Of a stretch of 64,000 bases of DNA, positions 34,977 to 46,742 are shown piece after piece. Source of the DNA: Pezicula radicicola (taxonomy: Eukaryota; Ascomycota; Leotiomycetes; Helotiales; Dermateaceae); NCBI GenBank assembly GCA_003008705.1, contig PDUO01000084.1, forward strand, positions 98,468 through 162,467, in the 5' to 3' direction. Numbering within the stretch: position 1 is the first letter of the stretch; every line of letters starts with the position of its first letter. A model generated the notes under the pieces. It saw nothing but the letters and a program-made list of their open reading frames with translations, ran no database searches and was not told the origin of the DNA. Made by a program: the position numbers and the translations under genes.

Positions 34977-36812
34977 CTACGAGGAAGGAGGAACTGGAAA
35001 TTTTCCTCGACGTTTCGCCGAATCTAGGTAAACGGATTGTTTTGCCCGTTCGAAAATTCCGTTCATTTCACGAAAGAGCTCACGGGAATTGGTACGGCTG
35101 TAGGCATTACCGCCTGTGGACTGCTGCTGAGGTTTAAGAAAGGGTTGTCTTTGTCTCTGGTCATCCCCAAGGGCAACCACAAGGAGTTTGTCACGCACTA
35201 GTGTGAGAAGGTCCTGGATCAGGATGCTAGACCCCTGGTTGTATTTATGATCTTCATCGAGTATGTGTTTTATCCAGCTTGAAGCAAGGTTGCTTACCTT
35301 GGCTTCCGTGTGTGTTGAATCCGTGGTGAAGTATAGGCTGTCCCTCGACGGGTCTGTGATATTGTCTTCGTTCTTCCAGAAGGCCTCCAACTCGTTATAG
35401 CCGTAGAGAAGCCAGATAACGGACTCGAAAATAACGCAACCCATGGACCAAATATCGTACAATCGCGATCTCGCCGTACCTTTGGCGATGGTTACCTGTG
35501 GAGCCTTATATTGGATTGTTCCGTGCCTTGTCCTAGTTTCTTGCGTCCTTAGAGCCGTATTGACGTCGTGGACTTTTGCCAGCCCAAGGTCAGTAATCTT
35601 GAGGGTCCCAAGCTAGGTTGAATCCGCTGCAAAGTGCAGAATATTTTCGGGTTTTAGATCCCCATGGCGTACGTGGGTCCCACCCTGAGAGTAGTTGGTA
35701 TCGGAAGAGACATTCGTCGGAGCCCTAAGTTCCTTCGCGGTAGCCCTGCCGCTACTAGTCCCTGACTTCGGGTTCTCTGGAGGTAGTGTCACGCTCCTGA
35801 TATTGTCCGTGTGTAATTCCTTAAGGGCCTTGGTCAGACCAAGCAGCTGGTCTAAATAAGAGCGGATCTGATCCATATCTAGACGATGATCGATTGCACC
35901 GTGCTTGCTCCAGAATTCTCGAAGGTTTCCCCCCTGAGCCCATTCAAGTACGATGAAGTGATCAACGCCCCGCCTGAATGCCGTGATGGGGCGGTCCAAA
36001 TGGGGATGCTCGAGTGAGCGGATCCCATTAAGAGCATCCGCTTCGAGCCTCCATGCCTCCTCAACACTATAACCCGGGTCCGAAATGCTCTTAAATCTCT
36101 TGAGAGCCACTCGGACTTCTATGGCTCCTCTGTTCACCTCCATCGGCTGCGATATAATTAGAACCTGTTAAGTGATTCATGTCTATCTAGCTTCGTGCCT
36201 CACCTCTTTAATCACGTCTTGGTGGTCTATACGAAGACCGACTTCGACTACAGTCCCAAAATGGCCGTCCCTTTCATACATGCTTCTAGATGTGAAAGGC
36301 AGGATGCAGCCGGCAACGAGGTCTGTTTTGAAACTTTCCTCCTTGAACACCGGGGCGGAGAACATCCACTGTTGTTAGCGGAAACGGTTCAAATTGTTGG
36401 GTTTCCAAGGTTTTTGGTGGAAAACGTTCAGGGCGACGCTGTGTTGACATTTCCGCTCTGTCCCTTCGGTTTTATCTCCGTACACAGTGCACTTTTCATC
36501 GAGGGTGATGTCATCAATCGGGAGGTGGGTATCGTGGAATCCACATTCATCAAAGCGTGTCAAGATGTCATCCATCTCACTGTGAAGCTCAGGGAAACCA
36601 AGCCAAAGGGTCAAAAAGACCTTGTACGCCTTCTTGCAGACGAAGTCGACCAGTTCTTGAGAGGCGCTTGGAACTAGCGCTTTAATTTTCGAGGGGTTTA
36701 CAATAACGGAAAAGGAGCTCTCGGCTACAAAGCTCCCCGGGTCGTATTTGCTCTGGATTGCCAAATCAAGAATATCTTTTTCAATGTCTACCTGAGCACT
36801 GTCGGTTGTCAT
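34977..36812 (-). pseudogene. Protein kinase with fungal N-terminal extension, two nonsense codons
   Basis: The frame starts at 36812 and reads through an N-terminal region (DILDLAIQSKYDPGSF, then KKAYKVFLTLWLG) typical of a fungal-specific kinase family. It has a TAA at 36377-36375 and a probable 39-bp intron at 36203-36165. The kinase domain follows: VALKRF (ATP-binding Lys), FIVLEWAQGGNLREFW (hinge), HGDLKPENILHF (catalytic loop, Gly for Arg) and TDLGLAK (Asp-Leu-Gly instead of DFG). YKAPQ replaces the usual APE, followed by YDIWSMGCVIFE. A TAG at 35615-35613 lies between the catalytic loop and the DLG motif. Otherwise the frame is open to 34977. Stops fit CAA/CAG transitions. Members of this group often sit near HET and NLR genes. 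Probably a young pseudogene. Confidence 0.78.
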
Positions 36813-38034
36813 GGATTGACTTTGGAGATGTTATTCTTTTCGGGCAGCGAATTCGTGGGAAGAAAATCGGGCATGGAGTAGGCGATGTGTATTTGGCGGA
36901 CTGTATCAGACGACAGAGCATCGAAATCGCATTTGGGAACAACAGACTCAGCGAAGGTGGAAGGTTTCTGATACGTGGCGGAAAGAGGAAGATGTATCAT
37001 AACATCCCTAGCGTGCCCGAGAAACTTTGAGATATTTTAAGGAAGTCTGAGGGCTTGCTAAACGCCGTGACACTACGAGTCTCCTCCCCTTGGGTCAACA
37101 CAGAACGGTGAGTTGTATAGATACCACTCGCTGAGATTAATACCGCTGAACTTTTTCTGGATGGGCCAATAAGTTTCGAGAGAACTTCTCAGGTGGGTAT
37201 GTCCGGCGAAGAAGGAATACCTGCTCTACCATACCAGAATCGGTTACAGTGTGCGTAGCAGCCTTCACGCCCGCATGAAGCCGGTGAGGTGCGGGACTGT
37301 CAGCGCACACGCACCCATTTTACATGCGTGCTACAACTCGAGCGAAGAGCTGACAGTCAGCCGAGCCTTGCACACCCTAAATTACACGGATATCTCATGC
37401 CTGAATCCGTTTGCGACCCTTGAAAACATCAAAGACATTCCGTTCGAGATCCCAGGTTCAATCAATAGATAGCGGGAATTTTGAGGCTCTCTCCCGGTGC
37501 GAATCTTGGTAACCCCAGACGATTGCTGATAGTGCTGCTCTTCGGTAGCTGTTGTCTAACCCGATTTTGTGCATACCAAGTGTATGCACTTGGTATACAC
37601 TGCCAAACATTGGCCCGGTTTGATTGCATCCTGCATGTTGCGGAACAGGCTTCAAGGCAACATTATATCGTTGCCTGGTCATCCTGCAAGTGTCATCTGC
37701 TTCATCACTTCCAAGGCGCCAATAAGGCGTTGATAGAGTGAAGCAGGCTTTTGAGGCGGTTCAGTCCCTGCGCTGTTATTGGAACATGAGCGACTAATGA
37801 AAGAAGCATGGAGGCAATTTTACTTGTTACTAGCGGAGGAGGGCAACAGCCGGGATTTTCCGCGCCAGTTTCGAGGGCTTATCAAAGGTCCTTTGGGGGG
37901 GGGGGGGGTTGCTTGTGATTCCGCCCAAGCTGTCTGGACGGTGCCTGGAGAGCCTTATGAACGCGGTTGCACATGGCACCTCTCCTCACGATGACCTATA
38001 AAACTGCATTAAAGAGGATCTTCACAGCAGATTC
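36813..38034. other. Intergenic between two head-to-head kinase relics
   Basis: This was presumably a shared upstream region. It contains a 14-base G run at 37895-37908 and a palindromic stretch around 37576-37604 (CAAGTGTATGCACTTGG). No gene is recognised. Confidence 0.45.
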
Positions 38035-39400
38035 ACTCCAGACCCACCAAGGCCTTGAGGATACACTTACGCTCAAACTCGATTTCGAAATGGGGTAAGC
38101 TCATCTAGACAGCTCCACTGTGCGATTGTGTGACCAGCTTTGTTTAGCCTTGTACAAGTGCAAGGTTAATAATAAGGAGTTCCTGCCTCAAAATTGCCTA
38201 AAGGATCTTGTTAAAGTCTCCAGCATCAAGGCGGAGCTCAAGGTCGAGCTTGGGTGGTAACTTTATTTCAACCCTCAGCTTGCTAGAAATGTATACGAGA
38301 GAGCATCGAAAGTTTTTGCGATTCTGGCGATGATAAGCCAAGTGGGAGCGATGAAGGATTTATATCAAGAGGGACTGACCGATAAGGATCTCCCACTTCG
38401 TCCCAAGAATCAGGAATTCAGTGTCCTAGAGTCTGTTCCTTCTCTTGGTAAGGAATTCAAGTCCTTTGCGCGATATTGCGGGAGTGCTAGGCTGTTCGAT
38501 GAGAAGCAGTGGCGAGTTCTAGCTCCCGTGCTGGACATGTCTAGTAAACACGTTATGAAGGATGAGAGATGTGCCTTACCAATCATGGACACAAAGAAAT
38601 TCACCAATGGTGGCAGCAGCTTAATATTCTAGGGGACGATCTATAAAGCCCATTGGGAGGGCTTAGAGGTTAGTACGTTTACCTGAAGTCTATTGTCGTT
38701 ATGGTCGACTGAAATGTTTTCATAGATAAGAGATGAAAGGGACCACATAGTCGCCATCAAGGAATTCCAGTCGACTAAGGAGTACTCAGAGAGATAAAAC
38801 TTTAACAACGAGAAAGTTAACTTGGACGAGATCTACAACCTGGACCCGCATCCGCATCTTATTAGAGCCATCGCGACCTGCGAGTTTGGAGATACGTACT
38901 ACACATTGTTTCCATGGGCTGATGGCGGGGACCTAAAAGGATATTGGGAAAGCCAGGAATCTGGCCTGGGCTATAATAGCGACCGCCTGCTCGGGGTTTT
39001 GCGGTAGATGCTTGGTATAGCCGACGCGGTCAAGACTCTGCACGGCACGAACTACCGGCACGGTAATCTCAAGCCGGACAACATCCTGTACTTTAAGAGA
39101 GGAAACCCTTTTGCAAAGGCAGTAACGACGACATCTTGGTGATTGCGGACTTTGGCGTGTCAAAAAAACACGGTGTAGCGACTGATTTGCGGCTAGGTGG
39201 AACGAGCACCAGGGCCACTACACTGTCGTACGAAGCTCCCGAGGCGGACGGCGAGCAGACGGTCCCGAGGTCGTAGATATGACATGTGGTCCATAGGCTG
39301 CATTCTTCTGGAGCTTCTCCAGATCCTCTCTAGATATCCCCACTCGAATCGACTACTACAGACTCTAATAATCCGCTATAAGGTGGGTCATTAAGTTTAA
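38035..39400 (+). pseudogene. Second protein kinase relic, same family
   Basis: Plus-strand pieces reproduce the architecture of the minus-strand kinase. The N-terminal part has ALYKCKVNNKEFLPQN, an intron-like GTAAGC to TTTAG segment near 38095-38150, ERASKVFAILAMIS and GLTDKDLPL (38330-38632). The kinase domain has IVAIKEFQS (ATP-binding Lys), PHPHLIRAIATCEFGDTYYTLF, WADGGDLKGYW (hinge), YRHGNLKPDNILYF (catalytic loop, Asn for Asp) and VIADFGVSKKHG (DFG). SYEAPEAD (APE) and YDMWSIGCILLELL follow. At least four stops and two frameshifts are present. The catalytic Asp is replaced by Asn (GAC to AAC, again a G-to-A type change), so the copy is doubly dead. Confidence 0.75.
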
Positions 39401-40344
39401 TGAACCTGTTGGCAAAAACTGGTTTTGTTGCTTTCAGCTGAGAAATCTAGATTACGTGTACTCATTTGGATGGAAACCATGCGGGTATTTATTGCATGGC
39501 TCTTCTTGACCACCGTTGTCAAAGAGTTATGCTGTAAGAGCGATGCGGAAGCGCATCTTTACTTAATGCATCCACTGCGCTTCCACGAAATTGTGCCTGT
39601 TTTCAAATGTACGAATACACAGACTTATCCACCCCAAGCAGGAGGTACCTGCTGATAGTAAATTTATTTTATTTCTTTCACTGGCCAGGACCCAATTAGT
39701 CTCAATAATCGGTAAAACAGTCTTCGTCGCTATTGACTGGTCGAAATTGAAGACCCTTTGGCTGCAATACCTGTAAGGATTAAGTTAGGGTTCACGCTTT
39801 AGTAAGAATCGCTAAATATTATACTCCTTTCCGCATGTCCTACCTCGGGATTTGTGACAACCTTCCTCTAATCTTGCCAGTAAAAACCTCAAATTTTCCC
39901 AGTTGCAGTCTTGTGCACCGAGGCGAATTGGGAACGGTGACGAATCGAGAAGGGAATTAATTGCGATGAAGGCTGGTATGAGGAAGACGTCGATATTAGA
40001 GAAGCTGTTAGTCGGGAGAGAGCTCAAGTGAGAGAGTAAGTTGCTAGTAAACTTTTGTATACGTTAGAGCAAGAAGAACATTTTGGTCGAGAGGCTAACG
40101 AGCCTTCGCTATGGTGATAAATCCATGTTGAGTGGGGCTCAACCATGACTCAATAGTCATATAAAGACAATTTATGGGGTTCAAAGCCCCCAAACATGTT
40201 CACTTCGGAAAATCGGGCAAAAGGCTACAAATCAAAGAAGGCTGAGGCGGAAATTGAGAATACCGTCTCGCCGTGAAAGTAGTCAACTTATAGAAGACTC
40301 AAATTGTAGATTCCTTCTGCCCTTGTTGTAAACTTTGACTCAGG
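39401..40344. other. Intergenic, no gene recognised
   Basis: Frames of 60-76 codons lack any recognisable motif. This may hold the degraded C-terminus of the kinase. Confidence 0.4.
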
Positions 40345-41499
40345 CTATTGCTTAGATTCTAAAATCACCACTTTGTCTATCTTAGCACTCTCAAGAATGC
40401 CCTCAATGATCCTTAGAACGTCCCTGCTCTCCATGGCGCTGACTGGGATATCCTCCTCTCTTCCGCTTTCTATTGCACCTGCAAAAAGGGAGTAAAATTG
40501 AAGATAAGTTAGAGGCTTAAGCTTTGGAACCTGACTGTCTTCAAGTTTTCCGTCGCGGGCTATAATCAGCCTCATGTTTTCGGGATTCTCCTCGCCGAAT
40601 CCAGCTTCATCTATCTTCATGCTAGCCTTCAGCTGATCCTCCTGTAGGTCAAGTGCAAGTTTGTGAAAGCTGCCTTTGGTGCCTCGTACCCAGAACCGGG
40701 TCTGCACCTTCTTAGCACTAACATCACTGATGCGAATGTTGGCTACAAGGCCGTTATGATATAGTAGCTGAGCGGAAACAGCGTCAGGCCTCTCTAAGTC
40801 CACCTCTACCCTGCGCTGCGAAAGGAGGCGACCATGTACAGCGTGTAGCACTCCAAAAAGGGAGTATACCTGATCGATAAGGTGCGTCCCGAGTTCAAAG
40901 AGGGCACTACCACCAGATGAGACCGTTAAATCACTAGTCTAATCTGATAGGGTATTTAGGCGATAGCGGTCGAAATGAGTGTTAATTTCCAAGACCCGGC
41001 CAAGCTTGTCCTGTGAAATCAGGTTCTTGAGAGTAAGGAAGTCAAGATCCCATCGTCGGTTTTCATATACAGCAATGATTCTTTGATGTTGTTTTGCTAG
41101 GGAGGCTAATTCCTCCGCTTCTATAGCCGTGGGAACAAACGGCTTTTCTGTTAATACGTGTTTACCGGCTAGCACTGCAGCTTTGGTGAATTCAAAATGG
41201 TTGTGAGGTGGTGTAGTGATGAGGACAATATCAACCTCCGTGTCAACCAGCATCTCTTTGAAGTCTCTGAAGTGCTTCGCAGTTGGGTGATCCTCGGGAG
41301 CTGAATTACCATCTCGAGAGGATCTTTGCACAATGCTATACAGCTTGAATTGCGGCGTTAGTATACTGAATAGGACATAGAAAATTTTAGCCGACTCGCT
41401 AATATAATTAATACACTTCTTTCATCTCACTTTCCTAAGGATAATAAATACTACTCACCTATATCCCACTACACCAATATTGAATGTCTTTGAATTTAT
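40345..41499 (-). pseudogene. Gfo/Idh/MocA-family oxidoreductase, one stop and lost start
   Basis: Two exons (41499-41459 and 41398-40345) with a 60-bp GTGAGT-TTAG intron encode a NAD(P)-dependent sugar-type oxidoreductase. The N-terminus reads FNIGVVGYS, then AKIFYVLF and LTPQFKLYSIVQR. The Rossmann part continues with DIVLITTPPHNHFEFTKAAV and the family motif GKHVLTEKPF. Further on is SSGGSALFELGTHLIDQVYS, the conserved block before the C-terminal domain. A TAG at 40941-40939 is the only internal stop; Trp or Gln would fit. No ATG opens exon 1; an ATA at 41499-41497 stands where the start is expected. Everything else is in frame to the TAA-side end at 40345. Substrate unknown. Confidence 0.75.
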
Positions 41500-42807
41500 A
41501 ATTAGCTTCGCGCTTCGCTCCAACTAAAAGCTTAGGGTGGATGATTGCAAGACTTTGGTGAATACTCGGTTATTTCTCTCGCTAGGAGGAAACAACCCTG
41601 TATCTATTGCCCTCGTGCTGTCGACAATACAGACTAATTACTTCTGTTTCGTTTCGACTGAGACGATCCTCAACTTCCGGATTTACACTGCGGAATGTGT
41701 AGCGGCAGTGCAATTTTCGGATCATCGGATGGACCTTTTCCGCAATTGCCTCTTGATACACCCACGGGTTGACATTTCTCGGAAAGATTTGTATGAATCA
41801 CAAAAAGGATGATGTGCAGATTCAGAGTTCAATTTATGATCCATTTTCACCTTAGCTAAATAAAAGAAAACTGCACAGAACTCCGTCTACGCTCACAATA
41901 GAGGAGTCACCTGGTGAGCGCCCATCCATTGGCCTGCTGCTGAACATTAAAAAGGGGTATAAAATTATACGTAATATTTTGAGTAAACTATCGAGAGCAT
42001 TTTTATACTGAAATATAATCAAAGTTATACCGTCATTACCGAATAAATGTAAAGAGTCTTCCAAAGTCTTGGTTATTTGCGTGTCGCCTCTACGCTACTG
42101 CCTAAGAATTTACCAAGAACACAATTGTCATGTAAATTATTCAAAGAAGTCTATCGATAGCCTTGGAATCTTATATCAATTTAAAAGGCTTTAGCATAGC
42201 AGAAAGCTAATGTAATAAAATCACTGTTCAGGCAGGACAAATCCATAGTCCATGCGCTGTGATGAACTAGCATGCTTAACAATTATACTAGAGGTGTCTG
42301 GTAGATTGATTGTAGATGATTCAAATATCCTCATGCTAGACTTTGTTACTGCGTGATACAAGCCTTTGTGGAGGAATTGTTTTTAGAACCAGGTTAGGAA
42401 CAAGAGAGTTTTGTCTATACGCTGACTACGTCTGTCTAAGCATGGCACGGTAATGATGAACATGCCGAGCAAATAATGTAGAGTAGCTTCCAACTTTGCC
42501 ACGCGTCAATAGAAGCCTGACCGTCCTACGCGAACTTCCTCTACTTAACAGATGCCGGGTTTAGGGGTCAGTCCGAGCTACATAGTGAAGGTACTAGATT
42601 TCCGATCTCGGAAGTTGGAGCTAAACGTTTAGAGGCACTTGGAAAGCTTCACGGAAAAGCGGCCTATTCATTACCTTAGAAGGTGATTACCAAAACATTT
42701 AATTTGCTTTTTAATCGATAGCTCTTTATCGCAAGTTTTCTCTTCAACATTATCTACGGCCATCACATTCTTGTGACAGACCTTGCCTACAGCAAATCAC
42801 CCACAAT
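41500..42807. other. Intergenic upstream of the dehydrogenase
   Basis: No gene recognised. The right end holds the promoter and 5' leader of the dehydrogenase at 42808. Confidence 0.45.
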
Positions 42808-44032
42808 ATGGCTTCTACTACCACTGAGCTCCCAAAGACCGTTAAGGCTATCCGCTACTATGGAAACAAAGATATTCGCTACGAAGATGTCCCGGTTGTC
42901 ACTGAGTTGAAGGAAGGAGAGATCCGGCTGAAGCCAGCATGGTGCGGCATTTGCGGCACAGATGTCCACGAGTATAGTCATGGCCCCTTTGTATCTTACA
43001 GCAAAGAGTCTCTTCATCCTCTAACGGGTCACCACCGCCCTATAATCTTTGGCCACGAATTCTCTGGAACCATCACTGAGGTGCATCCCTCTGTCGTCTC
43101 GCACGAGGTTGGTGATAAGGTTGCTGTCGAGGCTCTTCTCACCGACAATACCTGCGAGCAATGCAAAAATAAGAGACGCAATGCTTGCGATCAGACGGCA
43201 TTTCTCGGGTTTTCGACGAGCCCCGGCGGTCTTTGCGAGGATATTGTGATTCCCGCATTTATCTGCCATTTGTTGCCGTCTCACGTTGATTTAGACGCCG
43301 GCGCGCTGGTTGAGCCTCTTTCGGTTGCTTGGCACGGTGTCACCCAGTCCGGTATTAAACCGGGCGACTCTGCTATTGTGTTTGGAGCCGGCCCTATCGG
43401 TCTCGCCATCATCCTCTGTCTTCGAGCCCGCGATATTTCTAAGATTTTGACTTCGGAACCCTCTCTTGCTCGACACAAACAAGCGACGAAAATTGGTGCT
43501 ACACACTGTTTCAATCCCATGACCGATGATGTTGCCAAGGGAGCGAAGGAGCTTTGTGACGGGTAAGGATCTCTCAACATTTACATCAATGTAGCGAAAT
43601 AATAACTTGAAACCCTTGCAGCCTCGGTCCCCATTTCGCTTTTGGTGCATCAGGTGTGCAGGCTACACTCAACACCGGTCTGAAGGCTATTCGTAAATAT
43701 GGCACCTTTTACAACATCGCTGTTTGGGTCAAAGAGGTGAAAATTGACTGGATATGCTGGTGACAGCGTAGACTGACTGCGGGTAGCCCACCATCGACAC
43801 TAACGAACTGTTGTACAACGGTAAAACGCTCAAGGCAGATTTGTCTTTCACGGCCAATGATTACCATGGAGTCATCAATGCTCTCTCCGAAAACAAAATC
43901 ACCAAGGACGAGGTTGAGAAATTTATTACGGCCCGTATTGAGATGGAGGATCTGGAGGAGAAGGGTATTAAAGAGTTGATGAATAACAAGGATCGTCTCG
44001 TGAAGATTTTGGTGCGTGTGGACAGGTCCTAG
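42808..44032 (+). CDS. Zinc-dependent medium-chain dehydrogenase, butanediol/polyol type
   Basis: Three exons (42808-43562, 43622-43736, 43787-44032) give 371 residues with phase-consistent GT-AG introns. It belongs to the MDR family, closest in wording to fungal (R,R)-butanediol dehydrogenases that interconvert acetoin and 2,3-butanediol with NAD. Visible features: GroES-like part with CGICGTDVHEY (catalytic Cys49), FGHEFSG (His83, Glu84) and VEPLSVAWH (Glu169). The structural zinc loop CEQCKNKRRNAC has three Cys rather than four. The NAD-binding motif is VFGAGPIGLA (about residues 191-200). Exon 2 carries FGASGVQATL, and exon 3 the substrate-side helices. Start chosen at the first ATG, with no upstream in-frame extension. 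Substrate could also be another polyol. Confidence 0.9.
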
Positions 44033-44770
44033 CCAATGATTGCTGAGGCTCCGCTACTTCCCATCAAGGCATAGAATTGATAGAAGTGAATCCAACGATT
44101 ATAGTGATGAGGCTCTAGAAAGATAATAAAAGTGAACCAGGGATTTTTTGCTCAAGATTAGTGAGGTAACCCTAGGACTTATGATTGCAGATTTGAAAAG
44201 TCACAGAAACAATGATATATATCTACCATTCTAGTAAGGATAGCTAACAGCTGTATAACAAAGCATTGTGTTTTCTTTTTAAATTTTACACAACAGGCAA
44301 ATCGAGTTATTGCATGCTTGTCTCAGTTGATACTTTAGGCTTTACGATTTATTTTACTACACCATTTTGGAGAAGTTACGGTAGATGTTTCCTTCAATAT
44401 TCTGCGCAAGCAATGATTTTCCAAGCGGGCCTGTCTAGCGAAACTACTTCAGAGGAAAACCATCAGGAATGATCGAATGGTACGAAATTCGTCAGTCGCG
44501 AGTATATGGAAATTCGTTAAGCTTCCTTCTTGCGGAAAAACGGACGGCAAAGGTCTCGAAAATGGCCGATTTCCCGAATTGCAGGCCAGCTGCCACCACC
44601 ACGGCATTGGACATCCTATCCCATGGTAGCATAGCGAGAACTGTTAGCACCATATCATATTGGTCACACATGAGACCGATCCGAAGCACAGTCTGGGTTA
44701 CATGGGCGAATTCACACAGCGCAGATACAAAACCAAATCTTGCTAAGTTCAGTCTAACACAACAACCATC
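44033..44770. other. Intergenic, no gene recognised
   Basis: Spacer between the dehydrogenase and the kinase fragment. A plus-strand frame at 44469-44804 overlaps the next relic in another frame and looks fortuitous. Confidence 0.45.
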
Positions 44771-45570
44771 ATGTCCGATCGACACATCTTTAACTCCTCT
44801 GTAGGCCTCGTCAATAAGTCTCTACGCGGATTGATTGCTCACAATTGCTCTCTTGGCTTAGACGAGACGAACCGCGTCGTCTTTGACACGACATACAACC
44901 GGGCCAAAATCAGCGTTATTTCTGGTGGAGGTTCCCATTACAAACCAGCATGGACTGGATACGTTGGTATAAATATGTTTACCGCTTCCGTCGCTAGTGA
45001 CATCTTCGCAAGCCCGTCTGCGAAGGAGGTTTTGGCTGCGATTGTTATAATTGCCAATTATACTAGAGACCGTCTTCACTTTGGGTTGATTAGCGAGAAA
45101 GCTCGGGGGCACGGCCACAATTGTCATATTATTAGCTGCGGCGATGATGTCTTTATTGGAGGGAAAGGGGGAGGATTAGCTGGTCGGCGCGGCCTTGGTG
45201 GATAAATTTGCGTTCCCAAAATTATTGGTGGAGCAGCTGGAGCAGGCGTCTATTTGCTCGATGAGGCATACAATTTAGGAGTCGCCATGGCAAATCACTT
45301 CGTTTCTATCGCAGCTACCCTTGATCATTGCCATGTCCCAGGGCGAACGGAACATGGCCGTATGGGATGGATGAGATAGAAATCGGAACCGGACTCCATA
45401 ATGAGCCAGGATAAAAAAAAAATTCTCTCATTCGCCTCCACAAGCTCTCTTCAAACAGCTTTTTGGAATTTTGTCTAGATCAAGCTGACCCAGACCGAGC
45501 ATTCGTTAACTTAGATCTTGAGGATGAGGTCATACTGCTAGTTAATAACTTTGGTAGAAGTAGAGTCACC
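44771..45570 (+). pseudogene. Dihydroxyacetone kinase (DhaK domain) fragment
   Basis: The first frame (44771-45205) starts MSDRHIFN and follows the DhaK domain: VNKSLRGLIAHN, ISVISGGGS, PAWTGYVG, ASDIFASPSAKEVLAAI, NYTRDRLHFGL and CGDDVFIGGKGGGLAGRRGL. After a TAA the same frame continues with VPKIIGGAAGAG and ATLDHCHVPGR, which holds the His that binds the substrate covalently. A frameshift then leads to EIEIGTGLHNEPG and DEVILLVNNFG. In HYKPAW the usual GHEP is altered. The C-terminal ATP-binding (DhaL-like) domain is missing. The enzyme family phosphorylates dihydroxyacetone in glycerol metabolism. It lies 740 bp downstream of the polyol dehydrogenase, same strand. Confidence 0.8.
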
Positions 45571-46742
45571 CTCAGGATCTTGTTTCACGGCACGGATTGC
45601 TTTTATATTCAGTCACTCACTATGCTCGGCCTATAATTCTTTTCCTTTATTTGTACACCGTGACAATGATTCTTACCGAAATGCGGATCGTAGCTAGTCT
45701 TTACGAGTTACGCCCGATGCGCCTCTTGGCAGGCCCCCATTTGCAGCAGCGCAAGCGACCGAATGCACATGTAAGCGTGCTCCCGCATGGACAGGGCTAT
45801 AAATACCGCCAACTCGAGAGCCTGACACTGTGCTTGAGTGTCAGCCCTAAGATAGTTAACAAACTAGTGAATCTAAGTATTTTAGCGAGAGTTTGCGTTT
45901 TCACGATTCTAATTGGATACATATCCAGCATGCTCGGCGGTTTCTAGCATTAGGCACTATCTCCCCCCCCCCCCGGTTTGAAGGTTATTTTTTACGGTGT
46001 GGCAAAAGCGAAAAAAATAACCTTCAAACCGGGGGGGGAGATAGTAGCAGTGCGTTTTCGCTTCTATGCATGAGAGCTAATTGGCATGATCGTATGTGTG
46101 AAATACTTAGACAGCCAGCCGGTCTGCTTACTAGAATCCCTATAATATATGAGCCTCTGAAGTCTGGATAAGAATTTTGTTGTCGAATTAAATTCTAATG
46201 GTTGGATGCTGTTGAAAATTGAATGCACAAAAGAATGGGTATGTTTTACATTCCTAGTCAATGGAATCGAGATGTGTTTGAAATGAAACTTAACTTACTA
46301 ACTTGATCTTAGATGTATGCAGAGTTGCCGTCATCTTTGTGATTACTTAAGTCTTTGGTTAGAGGAAAGCTGTCAACCAGAACTCTGTGGGGAAATAAGC
46401 TCGGGGTTGATTAACGAGGCTTGGTGATGAACCAACACTCAGCTGAGACGAAACTCGGCCCGCTAATCAGTCTAGGACAGCGCATAAGGCAGTTTCGATT
46501 AGGCGTAATAACGAGTATGATGACTTAGTACCTCGTGCAGCATTATGCACAGTCATGAAGTTTAGACTAGGATGGATAGCCTGTGACTTAAAAGTAGGCT
46601 GTGGTGCAACATAGCTTCCTCTACGACTATCTACATAGCTAATTTTTGCAACAGAGATTAAAATAAGCATTAGAATAAGTACATAATCTTAGCGTAAGGT
46701 AGTCTCATCCAGGTTAGCATATCTAAATGCAGCAGGTTCCAA
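45571..46742. other. Intergenic with one MITE
   Basis: No gene is recognised apart from the small element at 45957-46044. A 116-codon frame at 45597-45947 has no domain. Confidence 0.45.
45957..46044. mobile_element. Short palindromic MITE, CTATCCCCC family, copy 2
   Basis: An 88-bp near-perfect palindrome. The left arm reads CTATCTCCCCCCCCCCCCGG; the right arm ends CCGGGGGGGGAGATAG. Both continue inwards with TTTGAAGGTTATTTTTT. The right flank is TA and the left is CA. Same end signature as the copies at 18615 and 48011. Confidence 0.85.

Noticed and set aside
36172..36677. Plus-strand 160-codon frame opposite the kinase relic
   Set aside because: It is the antisense shadow of the kinase N-terminal region.
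37895..37908. Run of 14 G
   Set aside because: A homopolymer by itself has no annotated function and is prone to sequencing error.
46467..46670. 67-codon minus-strand frame
   Set aside because: Short, no domain, no promoter or splice context.
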